The notes: generated by a model from the letters alone, not told the origin. 49,610 bases of DNA from JBGPHT01 sp041484525 (GCA_041484525.1 JBGPHT010000045.1:1-49610); one strand, 5' to 3'; shown: positions 18,067-27,096, counted from the first letter of the stretch. Program-made: numbers and translations.

Positions 18067-18381
18067 ACGGTATCCTCAGCTTGACGATCTCAGACCCCAC
18101 CGTTCCGCGTTATCGGAGGGCCATTCTCGACGTTAACGCCACCAACCGCTGCCGTAACATATCTTGAAACTAAAGAACAATGGGGCCCGGTAACGGCTCC
18201 TTAACCCCTTTAGCCTTCTTTTATCAAATGTTGAGTAATACGATCATACTACTCCGAGTGCTGATTAGAAGAGGGGTCTGAGGGAGATTTCACGTCTGCG
18301 TTTCCCCAATCGGCCCCATTCGGTGTGGCAATTCCAATTCCTGTACGACCGTACGCGGGTAAAAAGGGTGAATAACCGGTT
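18067..18381. other. Divergent intergenic region, regulator / TonB receptor
   Basis: 315 bases without a gene. AAGGG at 18364 is a plausible ribosome site for the receptor. A perfect 12-bp palindrome, ATAACCGGTTAT, covers 18372-18383 and overlaps the receptor start codon. No convincing -35/-10 pair or ORF was found. Confidence 0.5.
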
Positions 18382-21300
18382 ATGACGAACAGAGCGAAAT
18401 TCCTCGTGGCAATCGCGCTCATGATGTTGCCGGCCGTGAGCCTCCGGGCGCAGTCCATTTTTGCAACCCTGACCGGGGTGGTATCGGATCCCTCCCAGGC
18501 GGTGGTGCCGCAGGCGAAAGTGAAGCTGAAGAACGTGCAGTCGGGCTCCCTGCGCGAGACCGTCACTAACAATGATGGCTACTACACCTTCGCGTCGGTG
18601 TCGGCCGGTGATTTTACGTACGAACTGACGGTGGAAGCGAAAGGCTTCGTTACCTATAAGGCGTCCGGGGTCGTATTAGGCGGCGGCGAAAAGCACAACA
18701 TCAACGTCACCTTGAGTATCGGCAGCACTGCGGAAACGGTTGAAGTCACCGGCGCCGCCGATGCGCTGACCACGGTGGATTCGGGTGAAAAATCCGCCAC
18801 GCTGACCACCAAGGAATTGCAGAACTACGTGCAGGTAGGCAGCAACGCGGCTGAGTTCATCAAGATCATGCCGGGATTCGGCATCCAAAACGGCACGTCG
18901 AACAAAGCGAACTATACCGGTGAGACCATCGGGATCAACGCCAACGGCGACGCCGGAAGCCAGAGCCCCCTGAACAACGCGTACTCCTACAACGGGCTGC
19001 CGGGCAACTCGCTGGACATTACGGCGGATGGCGCGCACGTTTCCGACCCGGGCTGCAACTGCGACACGCCGGTGAATCCTAATTCGGACATGATTGCCGA
19101 GATGAAGGTGCTGACTTCAAATTTCAGCGCTGAAAACCAGAAGGGGCCGGCAGTGATCAGTTCGGTGGCGAAGTCCGGCGGCAAGGATTTCCACGGCTCC
19201 GGGTTTTTCTATGCCCGCAACTACAACCTGAATGCGAATGACGCGCTGTTCAATGCGAGCGGCCAGACACAGCCACAAAACAAGTATTACTTCCCTGGTG
19301 GCACCATCGGCGGCCCGATCCTGATTCCGGGCACGAGACTCAACAAGAATCGGAACAAGCTGTTTTTCTTCACTGGATTCGAATACTACTATCAGGTTCT
19401 CGACACAGGCTTGCTGCGAGCCACGGTGCCCACACCGGGCGAAATGACCGGCAATTTTTCCCCGGCCGAGGTAGCCAAGGAAGGCAACATTACGGCATCG
19501 GGCGGGCCCCCTGGACAGATGAACGCGGCTGCTCTGGCGCAGTTTCCGGGCGGGATCATCCCACAAGGGCAACTCGATCCCAACATGGTCGCCCTGATGA
19601 AGTTGTTTCCGGGCCCCAATGCCAACGCTAATGCCACCGGCGGGTTCAACTACGTACAGGCGGAAACCTTCAACCAGAACAACACGCAGTGGATGTCGCG
19701 TATCGACTACGCCATCAGCGACAACACGAAGCTATACCTACGCTACAATCTGCAGCGCGAGACACAGCAGTTCCCGGTGGGGTTGTGGTGGCGTAATGGC
19801 GGACAGGTTCCGTATCCGACCCCGGTCGAAGGTAAGAACCGCTCCGACTCTGTTTCGGCATCGCTGACCCACGTCTTCAATCCGACCATGACCAATGAGT
19901 TCGTGTTCGGCTACACGTTCATCGGCTTCCCCAATGTGTTCGAGGATCCTTCGAAGGTCGATCGTTCCAAGGTAGGTTACAACTACAAGGGCCTGTTCAA
20001 GAACGGCGTGTCCCAGATCCCGTCTTTTGGTGGATGGGGCGGCGGTGAAGCGGCGCTGGTGTTCAACCCCGGCGGCTTCGAGGCTGGAGGCCCCACGTCC
20101 GGTCTGTATGCCAACAAGTACATGCCGAGCTTTAGCGACACGGTGACCAAGGTATGGAGCACGCATACCATTAAAGCCGGCGCCTTCTGGGAGTGGATCC
20201 GGAACGCCCAGCCCGCCAACAACAATACGAACGGGTTCCTGGAGGCGAACGTCGGTAATTCCAACTCTCTGGGTAACGCTTATGCCGATCTGGCCATGGG
20301 TGTCTTGAACTCATATCAGGAGACATCCTTCAACCGGATTAACGACATCGCTTACAAGCAGTATGAGTTCTTTGTCCAGGATTCCTGGAAAGTTTCGCGC
20401 CGATTGACACTCGAGTTCGGAGTACGCGCGACACACTTCCAGCCTTGGATCGATCGCCTGGGCTACGGTTATTCGATTTTCGACTACTCGAAGTACAGCT
20501 CGAGTTGCACGCCGCTGCAGTACTGCGGTTTTGCTTGGAACAAGCGCGACCAGTCCGTGCCGATGGGCGGCTTCCCGACCAGGGCTCTTTTCTGGCAGCC
20601 GCGCTTTGGCCTTGCCTACGATCTCGCAGGAAAGGGTAAGACGGTTCTTCGCGGCGGCTGGGGCCGGTATTACTACCACTCCGGGCAGTTCACCAACGGG
20701 TTGGACGTGTCAGCCGGAGTGGTATCTCGCAGTCTTGGCAACAATGTCAACAGCGTACCTGTACTGGCAAAGAGTCTCGACACGCTGAATGTTGCCGACC
20801 AGGCATCCAGTCCATCGGCTGTTGACCGCACCGACGACCGGCAACCGTATACCGATAGTTACAGCTTCACCGTATCCCAGCGCTTACCGTGGTCGAGCCT
20901 GCTCGAAGTCGCCTACGTCGGCAACCAGAGCAGGGATCTCGGTCTTACTTCGGGCGCGGGCTCGAACATCAACCTGGTGCCGGTGGGCGCCATGCTGAAT
21001 CAAGGTGTCGATCCCAACAGCCTTACGGCGGACACCTTCCGTCCGCTGAAGGGCTTCTCGGACCTGAACCTCGCCACTAACAAGGGTTACGCTAACTACA
21101 ATGCCCTGCAGATGACGTGGATGCGATCCAAGGGCCGCTATAACATCAATATGAACTATACGTTCGGCAAGGCGATGGGTATCGTCAGTAACAACAACGC
21201 ACCTCTGGATCAATTCAACCTAAACAACGATTACGGTGTGCAGGCTGGCAACCGGACCCACATCTTCAACATTGCCTACTCGATCGAAATGGGGAACTTC

Positions 21301-21861
21301 GTCAAGGACAAGATCGCGGGCGGCTTCGTCAATGGGTGGCAGCTCTCGGGTATCATCCAAGCCCAGAGTGGCGCGAATCTCACCGGCAACAGCAACCAAT
21401 ACTTCGGCATGAACCTCAACGGCGCCAAGATTCCCGGTACCGACTATAACATCAGCAATGTCTCAATCCTGGGAACGAACGACATCCAGCTCAGCCCGAT
21501 ATTGACCTGTAATCCGACCTCGAATCTGGGACCGAACCAGTTCATCAACCCGAACTGCTTCGCCATGCCAACCAAGGTCGGACAGAATGGCCCGAGCGTC
21601 CTGCCGGCGATCTACGGACCGGGCTTCTTCAACATGGATCTGGGATTATTCAAGAATTTCCAGATCTCCGAATCCAAGAAGTTCCAGGTTCGGTTCAACG
21701 GCTACAACTTCCTGAACCACCCGCTGTGGTCGTTCAACGGAAGCAACCTGGGCCTCGGCTTCGATGCGGCTACCGGGAAGGTGAACACTCCGCTATTCGG
21801 AACCGTGACGACGAAGCAGGGCCATCGCGTGGTTCAACTCGCGGTCAAGTTCTTCTTCTGA
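18382..21861 (+). CDS. Oar-like TonB-dependent outer-membrane receptor with carboxypeptidase-regulatory domain
   Basis: 1159 aa. A signal peptide (KFLVAIALMMLPAVSLRAQ) is followed by a carboxypeptidase-regulatory-like beta-sandwich (about 28-115, landmarks TGVVSDPSQAVVPQAKVKL and NDGYYTFASVSAGDF), a plug domain (about 120-300) and a long beta-barrel rich in aromatic/Asn-Gly loops. The chain ends VVQLAVKFFF, the terminal phenylalanine signature used by the outer-membrane assembly machinery. This architecture belongs to the expanded Oar-like receptors of Acidobacteria, usually linked to uptake of polymers or signalling at the surface; the ligand is not known. The divergent malectin regulator hints at a carbohydrate ligand. 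A strong terminator follows, so the gene is monocistronic. Confidence 0.95.
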   Translation: MTNRAKFLVAIALMMLPAVSLRAQSIFATLTGVVSDPSQAVVPQAKVKLKNVQSGSLRETVTNNDGYYTFASVSAGDFTYELTVEAKGFVTYKASGVVLGGGEKHNINVTLSIGSTAETVEVTGAADALTTVDSGEKSATLTTKELQNYVQVGSNAAEFIKIMPGFGIQNGTSNKANYTGETIGINANGDAGSQSPLNNAYSYNGLPGNSLDITADGAHVSDPGCNCDTPVNPNSDMIAEMKVLTSNFSAENQKGPAVISSVAKSGGKDFHGSGFFYARNYNLNANDALFNASGQTQPQNKYYFPGGTIGGPILIPGTRLNKNRNKLFFFTGFEYYYQVLDTGLLRATVPTPGEMTGNFSPAEVAKEGNITASGGPPGQMNAAALAQFPGGIIPQGQLDPNMVALMKLFPGPNANANATGGFNYVQAETFNQNNTQWMSRIDYAISDNTKLYLRYNLQRETQQFPVGLWWRNGGQVPYPTPVEGKNRSDSVSASLTHVFNPTMTNEFVFGYTFIGFPNVFEDPSKVDRSKVGYNYKGLFKNGVSQIPSFGGWGGGEAALVFNPGGFEAGGPTSGLYANKYMPSFSDTVTKVWSTHTIKAGAFWEWIRNAQPANNNTNGFLEANVGNSNSLGNAYADLAMGVLNSYQETSFNRINDIAYKQYEFFVQDSWKVSRRLTLEFGVRATHFQPWIDRLGYGYSIFDYSKYSSSCTPLQYCGFAWNKRDQSVPMGGFPTRALFWQPRFGLAYDLAGKGKTVLRGGWGRYYYHSGQFTNGLDVSAGVVSRSLGNNVNSVPVLAKSLDTLNVADQASSPSAVDRTDDRQPYTDSYSFTVSQRLPWSSLLEVAYVGNQSRDLGLTSGAGSNINLVPVGAMLNQGVDPNSLTADTFRPLKGFSDLNLATNKGYANYNALQMTWMRSKGRYNINMNYTFGKAMGIVSNNNAPLDQFNLNNDYGVQAGNRTHIFNIAYSIEMGNFVKDKIAGGFVNGWQLSGIIQAQSGANLTGNSNQYFGMNLNGAKIPGTDYNISNVSILGTNDIQLSPILTCNPTSNLGPNQFINPNCFAMPTKVGQNGPSVLPAIYGPGFFNMDLGLFKNFQISESKKFQVRFNGYNFLNHPLWSFNGSNLGLGFDAATGKVNTPLFGTVTTKQGHRVVQLAVKFFF

Positions 21862-21890
21862 TCGCGTCCGGCGGAACATCCAACTGTGGC

Positions 21891-21927
21891 AAGAGGCCGT
21901 CTCGAAAGGGACGGCCTCTTTCTCTTT
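21891..21927 (+). terminator. Intrinsic terminator after the TonB receptor gene
   Basis: Perfect 11-bp stem AAGAGGCCGTC / GACGGCCTCTT (21891-21901 with 21910-21920), 8-base loop, followed by TCTCTTT. It lies 30 bases after the receptor stop. Confidence 0.9.
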
Positions 21928-21965
21928 GGGCGGTGGTAGGCTGTAAGGACAAGGGGCCGAGACCG

Positions 21966-23066
21966 GTGCAAATCATCCCAGGTTCGGTGCGGCTGGTTCT
22001 CCTCGTCGCCGTTCTGCGGCTCGCGACCTTCGCTCAAGCGCCCTTGATGACGCCCCCGAACAGCGCGAACTACTGGGCCGTCAACGGGCGTTTCATCGGC
22101 TCGAAGCAATGCGCCGGGTGCCATCCCGCCCAAGCCAGGAACTTCCATCGGAACAGCATGTCCCGCGCGCTCGAACCAATCGAAACGTGCGCCATCTTGA
22201 AGGGCGATATCAACCTCACCTGGACGGACGGCCATTACACGTACTCGATCGTGCGCTCCGGCGAGCGAGTGCTGTATCAGGTGACGGACGGCAGGGAGAC
22301 TTTCCAAACCCCGCTGCTATATGCGTTCGGCCAGGGTAAGGCGGGCCAAACCTACGTATTCGACGTCGAGGGGCGGTTCTATGAAAGCCGCGTGAGCTAT
22401 TACAGCAAGCTGAATGGCCTGGACCTCACCGTGGGCGCCGTCAATAGCAAACCTGCTAACATGCGCGCCGCCGCAGGCCGGATCATGGACGCCACCGAGG
22501 CGCGCGCCTGCTTCGGCTGCCACACCACGGGTGCGCGCATCGGAAATGTTCTCCAGTTAAAGGCGTTCGAGAGCGGCGTGCAATGCGAGAGCTGCCACGG
22601 CCCCGGCGGCGCGCACGTGGACGGCATTCAAGATGGCAAGCCCCGGCCGAACTCGATCCGCGCGTTGAAAGGCATGGACGCCCAGGAGACCAACGAGATG
22701 TGCGGCGTGTGCCATCGCACCTGGGAGGCGGTCATGATGATGGGGCTGAAGGGTATCAACAACGCGCGCTTCCCGCCGTACCGCCTCACCAACAGTCCCT
22801 GTTTCTCAGTGACGGACCGCCGCATTGCCTGCACGGCGTGCCACAACCCGCATGAAGGACTGGTCAGCGACGACAAGTATTACGACTCGAAATGCGCGGC
22901 ATGCCATAACCAGGCGAATCTCGCGATCAAAAAGCGGACCTGTAAGGTGGGCGAAGAGGCGTGCACTTCGTGCCACATGCCGCGTGTGGAGCCGGCCGAG
23001 TCCCACCACGCTTTCCCCGACCACTGGATCCGCATCGTGCGCTCCAAAGGCGACTACCCCGACTAG
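21966..23066 (+). CDS. Multihaem c-type cytochrome (seven CxxCH)
   Basis: 366 aa from GTG 21966, chosen because it lies past the terminator and yields a short signal peptide (RLVLLVAVLRLATFAQA); GTG 21933 is also possible. Seven CxxCH haem sites are visible: CAGCH, CFGCH, CESCH, CGVCH, CTACH, CAACH, CTSCH. Between sites 1 and 2 is a long haem-free beta-rich insert. Such cytochromes are exported and matured in the periplasm and carry electrons or act on small nitrogen/sulfur compounds; the spacing resembles the cytochrome c554-like group, but I cannot assign a reaction. No partner redox gene adjoins it. Maturation genes are not in the window. Confidence 0.88.
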   Translation: MQIIPGSVRLVLLVAVLRLATFAQAPLMTPPNSANYWAVNGRFIGSKQCAGCHPAQARNFHRNSMSRALEPIETCAILKGDINLTWTDGHYTYSIVRSGERVLYQVTDGRETFQTPLLYAFGQGKAGQTYVFDVEGRFYESRVSYYSKLNGLDLTVGAVNSKPANMRAAAGRIMDATEARACFGCHTTGARIGNVLQLKAFESGVQCESCHGPGGAHVDGIQDGKPRPNSIRALKGMDAQETNEMCGVCHRTWEAVMMMGLKGINNARFPPYRLTNSPCFSVTDRRIACTACHNPHEGLVSDDKYYDSKCAACHNQANLAIKKRTCKVGEEACTSCHMPRVEPAESHHAFPDHWIRIVRSKGDYPD

Positions 23067-23145
23067 CCGTGTACGGCGGGTGGCACCCATCGTTGCAAGC
23101 GTCACAGAGATCTCGATCGCTTCAAGTGGCGTGCCAGCGCACAGC

Positions 23146-23379
23146 CTAGCTGACGTCCGGCCGCTTGCCGTGAAGCACTAAATCCTTGAAAGTATTCAGC
23201 GCGTTCACATACTTCAGGCGCACCTTGTCCATCTCTTCCGGATTCCCCTCGGCACTCAGAAACTCCTGACGAGCACCCTCCAAGGCTTGTAGGAGTTCCG
23301 TCTCCAGTTGCTCGTACGGTTTCGCACGCTGCGGTTCGGCCACGCCCGGATAGACACGCACAAAGCTCATCGGATGCAT
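23146..23379 (-). CDS. Small hypothetical protein
   Basis: 77 aa (MHPMSFVRVYPGVAEPQ to HGKRPDVS); the second Met is an alternative start. It is mostly helical and charged with heptad-like spacing (PYEQLETELLQALEGARQ). No signal peptide, no known domain and no cysteines. Coding is supported by a normal amino-acid mix and the lack of an opposing gene. It is divergent from the Flp pilin gene. The function is unknown. Confidence 0.55.
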   Translation of the reverse strand: MHPMSFVRVYPGVAEPQRAKPYEQLETELLQALEGARQEFLSAEGNPEEMDKVRLKYVNALNTFKDLVLHGKRPDVS

Positions 23380-23502
23380 TTTCTTTTGTAACGGCGGGCC
23401 GGGGTACTGCTTACCCCCGGTAATACTATCCCGCTAACGGATTTTGCAATAGTTATCTGGTGACAACTTCCCATGGGAGCGTTTTGAGCCTAGGATCGCT
23501 CC

Positions 23503-23688
23503 ATGAAACATCTACTTCGGGCCTTCCTTGTCGACGAATCCGGTCAGGATTTGATCGAATACACCCTGCTTATGGCGTTCGTGGCCCTGGCTTCTGCCGC
23601 CCTCTTCATCGGGGCCGGCGGCAGCATTAAGGGAATTTGGACTGTTACAAATAGCCAACTTGAGGCTGCCAACAGCCAGGCTTCATAG
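23503..23688 (+). CDS. Flp-family type IVb pilin
   Basis: 61 aa. The segment DESGQDLIEYTLLMAFVALAS is a clear Flp/Fap pilin signature: Glu after the short leader, Gln-Asp and the Glu-Tyr pair at the start of the hydrophobic helix, then a small-residue helix (ALFIGAGGS). The mature pilin would be made by a prepilin peptidase of the TadV type and assembled by the Tad system. No tad genes are near, so this is a solitary pilin locus, as often seen in Acidobacteria. Assembly machinery must be encoded elsewhere, or the protein is not piliated. Confidence 0.88.
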   Translation: MKHLLRAFLVDESGQDLIEYTLLMAFVALASAALFIGAGGSIKGIWTVTNSQLEAANSQAS

Positions 23689-23924
23689 AGTCCGGATGGC
23701 TACCCGAGAGCTGTCGAATTCTATCGCGCGCAATCCGCTTCGGGGGGCTCCCGGCAGCCCCTTCGTTCCGTCGCGCCCTCTCCCCCAAAGGCCCTATATC
23801 TACAGGAGTTAACCTGCTGAGCTCAACCAACGAGGCGATCTCCACAGTACCAGTACTCGACACACCTGCACTAGCCCTTATGGGCCTTTTACGTCCTTTC
23901 CAGCACTCTTTAGACTGGAGATTA
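23689..23924. other. Intergenic region after the pilin gene
   Basis: 236 bases with no confident gene. It contains hairpins GGGGCT-cccggc-AGCCCC and GCCC-ttat-GGGC followed by cTTTT (23874-23890). Frame +1 around 23820-23890 reads STVPVLDTPALALMGLL, which looks like the IPTL/VPTL sorting-signal type, but no start codon or gene body precedes it. Confidence 0.4.
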
Positions 23925-24209
23925 GTGTGCAATCATCACATTCATCGGGTATTTGCTGGTCTGAGTCTTTTTGCCCTTCTGCTTGCCGTTCCACGGCCGG
24001 CGTCTACCTACGTGGACCCGGGGAGCGGGGCTATGCTCTGGCAGATTTTGGCGGCCATGGGATTAGGACTGGTGTTTTACCTGCGGCGCGCCGGGGAATG
24101 GTTGAGCCGGACCTTCCAGTCAAAGCCTAACCAGCAGCCGGATCCGATGCGTGCCCGCGATCTCGAAGCTTCGGAGGCTTCGCAAGCCAAAGTCGGCGTG
24201 CTCCAGTAG
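23925..24209 (+). CDS. Small membrane protein with YVDPGSG motif
   Basis: 94 aa if started at GTG 23925 (GGAG 4 bases upstream); ATG 23880 would add 15 residues but lacks a ribosome site and lies in a hairpin. A signal-like segment (VFAGLSLFALLLAVPRPAS) leads to TYVDPGSGAMLWQILAAMG, followed by a membrane helix (GLGLVFYLRR). The YVDPGSG-x-helix arrangement occurs in many small bacterial inner-membrane proteins of unknown role, often beside polysaccharide genes. The C-terminal tail is polar. It is not in an obvious operon. Confidence 0.68.
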   Translation: MCNHHIHRVFAGLSLFALLLAVPRPASTYVDPGSGAMLWQILAAMGLGLVFYLRRAGEWLSRTFQSKPNQQPDPMRARDLEASEASQAKVGVLQ

Positions 24210-24261
24210 CTAAAAGGCAAGCCGGTTCCCAGCCGGAACCGTCGTTTTTCCCCGTCCGGAA

Positions 24262-24714
24262 TTAATGCTCGGCCACCGAGCGTTGCGCCAGTTCTCCGAA
24301 GACGGGCAGGGCGTACGCCTCCTGGTGCGCCGCTTTCACCATCATAAAAATCGACATTCCCAACAGCACGGCCTCGATGAGCCGGTATGCGTGGAAGTTC
24401 GGCGCCATCAGGAATAGCGGGCGCAGCACCCAATCATCCATCAGCCAGGCCACGAACAGGTAGAGACCCTGAAAGGCGTGGAAGCGGACGGTGCGGTCCT
24501 GCCGGAACTTGTCCGACGCCAGCACCACAATCGATGCGATCCACCCCACCCCAGGGATATAGCAGAGGATGGACGCGGTGCGCGGGTTCAGGCCAGCCAG
24601 GGGGTCGTGCGGCCCCGGCGGTGGAACCGCTCCCGAAGGTTGGCGCGAACCGCACTTGGCACAAAAGACATCCGCCGCGCCGACCTCGGTTCCGCACTGG
24701 CTGCAAAATGGCAT
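24262..24714 (-). CDS. Zinc-ribbon membrane protein (DUF4870/Tic20-like)
   Basis: 150 aa. A zinc ribbon at the N-terminus has Cys4, Cys7, Cys18 and Cys21 (FCSQCG, FCAKCG). A proline-rich linker and then membrane helices follow, with the landmark VRFHAFQGLYLFVAW, the pattern FHAxQ-xxxF typical of DUF4870/Tic20-like small integral proteins. The zinc ribbon probably binds a cytoplasmic partner. No transport activity is established for the bacterial members. Single gene on the minus strand, divergent from the MBL hydrolase gene. Confidence 0.82.
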   Translation of the reverse strand: MPFCSQCGTEVGAADVFCAKCGSRQPSGAVPPPGPHDPLAGLNPRTASILCYIPGVGWIASIVVLASDKFRQDRTVRFHAFQGLYLFVAWLMDDWVLRPLFLMAPNFHAYRLIEAVLLGMSIFMMVKAAHQEAYALPVFGELAQRSVAEH

Positions 24715-24792
24715 CTATCCTTACATACGTTATGCGACTGCGGTGTGTTCCGGCAAGAGGGGAGAGGGGCCTCCCATGGTAGGATGCGGATC

Positions 24793-25803
24793 ATGCGGAC
24801 TTGGCGGACGTGCATTCTTCTGCTGATTTCGGCCGCGTTTCTGCCGGCGGCGAAAAATCTGGAAGTCTACTTCATCGATGTCGAGGGCGGGCAGGCCACG
24901 CTGTTCGTATCGCCGTCGGGCGAATCGATGCTGATCGACACCGGTTGGGCCGGGAACAACCACCGCGACGCGGAACGGATTGCGGCGGCGGCCAAGGCGG
25001 CGGGCATCAAGAAGATCGATTACCTGGTGATCACGCACTACCACGCCGACCACGTGGGCGGAGTGCCGCAGCTCGCCGAGAAGCTGCCGATCCGCAATTT
25101 CGTGGACCATGGCGCCTCGGTCGAGACGGGCCGCGATGCCAACGTCCTTTTTAACGCCTACCAGACGTTTCGCGATAAGGGCACCCACATCCAGGTGAAG
25201 GCGGGGGATACGGTGCCGGTCAAGGGGCTGGACGTGAAAGTGATTTCGTCGGCGGGCGATGCGATCGCATCGCCGCTCGCGGGCGCGGGGCAGCCGAATG
25301 CGGAGTGCGGTTCCTTCAAAGAGCAAGCGCCCGATGCCACCGAAAATGCACGGTCGCTCGGTTTGCTGGTGACGTTCGCCGGGGTTCGGATCCTCGACCT
25401 GGGCGACCTGACGTGGAACAAGGAGTACGGCCTGGTGTGCCCGGCGAATAAGATCGGGCCGGTGGACATCTACGTGGTGTCGCACCATGGGATGGATGCG
25501 TCGGGCTCGCCGCAATTCGTGCATGCCATCGCGCCGCGCGTGGCCATCATGGACAACGGCGCGAAAAAGGGCGGCGTGGCGCCGGTCTGGGACACCATCC
25601 ACGGTACCGCTGGACTCGAGGACCTGTGGCAGATTCATTTCGCAGTGGCGGGCGGCAAGGAGCACAATTCGTCCGACACCCTGATCGCCAACGTGGACGA
25701 GATCTGCGAAGGCAAGCGGCTGAAACTCGAAGTCCGGCCCGACGGCGGATTCACGGTGTCGAATCAGCGAAACAAGTTCGAGAAAACGTACGCGAAGAAG
25801 TAG
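24793..25803 (+). CDS. Secreted MBL-fold hydrolase, ComEC/Rec2 C-terminal-like
   Basis: 336 aa from ATG 24793 (AGGA 8 bases upstream); a second ATG nine bases earlier is possible. A signal peptide (CILLLISAAFLPAAK) precedes LEVYFIDVEGGQATLFV, the opening strand typical of ComEC-like MBL domains. The metal motif HYHADHVGG gives H-x-H-x-D-H. Further conserved points are LLVTFAGVRILDLGDL and VSHHGMDASG. The ComEC C-terminal domain is a DNA nuclease, but stand-alone secreted members are uncharacterised; a phosphodiesterase or nuclease role is plausible. The coding end is 5 bp from the convergent gene. Confidence 0.88.
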   Translation: MRTWRTCILLLISAAFLPAAKNLEVYFIDVEGGQATLFVSPSGESMLIDTGWAGNNHRDAERIAAAAKAAGIKKIDYLVITHYHADHVGGVPQLAEKLPIRNFVDHGASVETGRDANVLFNAYQTFRDKGTHIQVKAGDTVPVKGLDVKVISSAGDAIASPLAGAGQPNAECGSFKEQAPDATENARSLGLLVTFAGVRILDLGDLTWNKEYGLVCPANKIGPVDIYVVSHHGMDASGSPQFVHAIAPRVAIMDNGAKKGGVAPVWDTIHGTAGLEDLWQIHFAVAGGKEHNSSDTLIANVDEICEGKRLKLEVRPDGGFTVSNQRNKFEKTYAKK

Positions 25804-25808
25804 GATTA

Positions 25809-26939
25809 CTACTTCTTCTTAGTTGCGGGCGGCGGCGGAGTAACCGGCGTCTCCTTCGTCTTCTCGTCCGGGATTGAATCAGGGGAGACGTCGTAAGTGA
25901 TGGCGGCATCGGCCGAGTACTTCTTGTAGTGGGTGAACTCGGTGTCGTTCTGCGTCATGTAGCCGTCCACGCGCGACGTAAGCTGCGTCGCCAACGGCAG
26001 CAGGAACTGGCTACCGCCGATGTCCTGGTAATCGTAGTCGAGGCGTGAGCTGATGTCCTGCACGGGAAAATCCGCCGGGACATTTTCAGCCTGCTGCGTG
26101 ATGCGCATCACGACGTGCGTGGCCGGGTCCAGCAGCACGTAGCCGCTGTAAGCCGGGACCAGGTGAAGCCGATGCTCGTATTCGACCTCGTATTTCGAGT
26201 GAGACTGCTCGACAAAATAGCGGAACGACATGACGAGCTTGCCGCCCAGCCTGGCCCAGTGGTCGAATTCAAAGTGCGCCTCAGTAGAGGGTTCGAACAG
26301 CTCTTTCAACATGCTGCCGAACTCGCCGCGTGACGTGGCGCCGCCGACCGTGTTGTAATCCTGCCGCGCCATCGAGCCGTTCACCAGGATCAACTTGTAG
26401 TCTTCCTTCTGGTCGAAATAGCTCAGCCGCAACGTGAGGGTGTCCTGCGTCTGATAGCTCGGCTCGCCGCTTCGGTTACCGCGGTCGTACCGGCCGCCGA
26501 TGGGAGGGGCCACTTTGCGGCGCACTACCTGGGTGCACAGAAAATTGGGGAGATTCTTGCTGAAGCCGAGCGCATACTCGCGGGCGTCGGAGATGGCAGC
26601 GGCCTGTTCTTCCGAAGAAGGCGGCGGCTTGGGCCTGCCCTTCGGTTCGGGCAATACGGGGGCGGCCGAGGCCAATGGCTTGGACCGGTCGCGCAGGGCT
26701 TCGAGAGCCTGGAGCGTCTTCTCACCGATGCCGAAGCCTTGCATGGTCTCGATGGTGCGGTCGTCCAGCCGCTCCTTCAGCTTGACCTTGGAGAGGAAGC
26801 CCGCCACCTCGCGATCGCTCTGCTTCAGTTCTTTGGACGACTTCACGAAGGCCACCAGCTCGTCCAGCGTGAGGGACTGCTGCGCCGTCAGAGCGAGGCA
26901 AAAGGCAAGGAATGCGGCCGGCACGAGGCGGTACTGCAT
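25809..26939 (-). CDS. Hypothetical secreted protein (acidobacterial)
   Basis: 376 aa from ATG 26939 (GGGAAGA upstream); a GTG 18 bases earlier extends it. A signal peptide (RLVPAAFLAFCLALTAQQ) leads into a helical region rich in Lys and Leu with a helix-hairpin-like piece (MQGFGIGEKTLQALEAL), then a Pro-rich linker and a long beta-rich domain with HLVPAYSGYVLLDP and TRVDGYMTQ-type strands. It ends in a Pro/Lys tail. No catalytic motif is recognisable. Proteins of this layout occur in acidobacterial genomes without known function. Confidence 0.75.
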   Translation of the reverse strand: MQYRLVPAAFLAFCLALTAQQSLTLDELVAFVKSSKELKQSDREVAGFLSKVKLKERLDDRTIETMQGFGIGEKTLQALEALRDRSKPLASAAPVLPEPKGRPKPPPSSEEQAAAISDAREYALGFSKNLPNFLCTQVVRRKVAPPIGGRYDRGNRSGEPSYQTQDTLTLRLSYFDQKEDYKLILVNGSMARQDYNTVGGATSRGEFGSMLKELFEPSTEAHFEFDHWARLGGKLVMSFRYFVEQSHSKYEVEYEHRLHLVPAYSGYVLLDPATHVVMRITQQAENVPADFPVQDISSRLDYDYQDIGGSQFLLPLATQLTSRVDGYMTQNDTEFTHYKKYSADAAITYDVSPDSIPDEKTKETPVTPPPPATKKK

Positions 26940-26972
26940 ATAGCTATATCTTCCCACGACGCAGCGGGGGGC

Positions 26973-27096
26973 TTCCTGGTTACACGTCGCAGGCGAGGCG
27001 GGTCGAGCCGGAAAAGCGGGGGACAGGCAACGAAATTCCGCGCAAAGGCGGCGCGGAAGGTTTCGAAGCCTGTCCCCCGGTTTTCCTGGTTACACG
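26973..27096. repeat. Palindromic element flanked by 14-bp direct repeats, after uvrC
   Basis: Outer arms CGGGGGACAGGC (27017-27028) and GCCTGTCCCCCG (27068-27079) pair perfectly, with outer extension GGAAAA/TTTTCC and inner arms CGAAA/TTTCG and TTCCGCGC/GCGCGGAA (27036-27043, 27051-27058). The unit is bounded by direct copies of TTCCTGGTTACACG at 26973-26986 and 27083-27096; the second copy covers the last codon and stop of uvrC. This looks like a small MITE or REP-type insertion with a target duplication. No ORF inside. Confidence 0.75.

Noticed and set aside
23399..23421. Hairpin CCGGGGTA/TACCCCCGG as a riboswitch
   Set aside because: Only one stem with one unpaired base; no further conserved parts of any known class visible.
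23698..23814. Short open frame (38 codons) after the pilin gene
   Set aside because: No ribosome site, Pro/Arg-rich product, overlaps a hairpin.
24478..24792. Long plus-strand extension of the MBL hydrolase upstream of 24784
   Set aside because: It runs antisense to the zinc-ribbon gene and would place the signal peptide in the middle of the protein.
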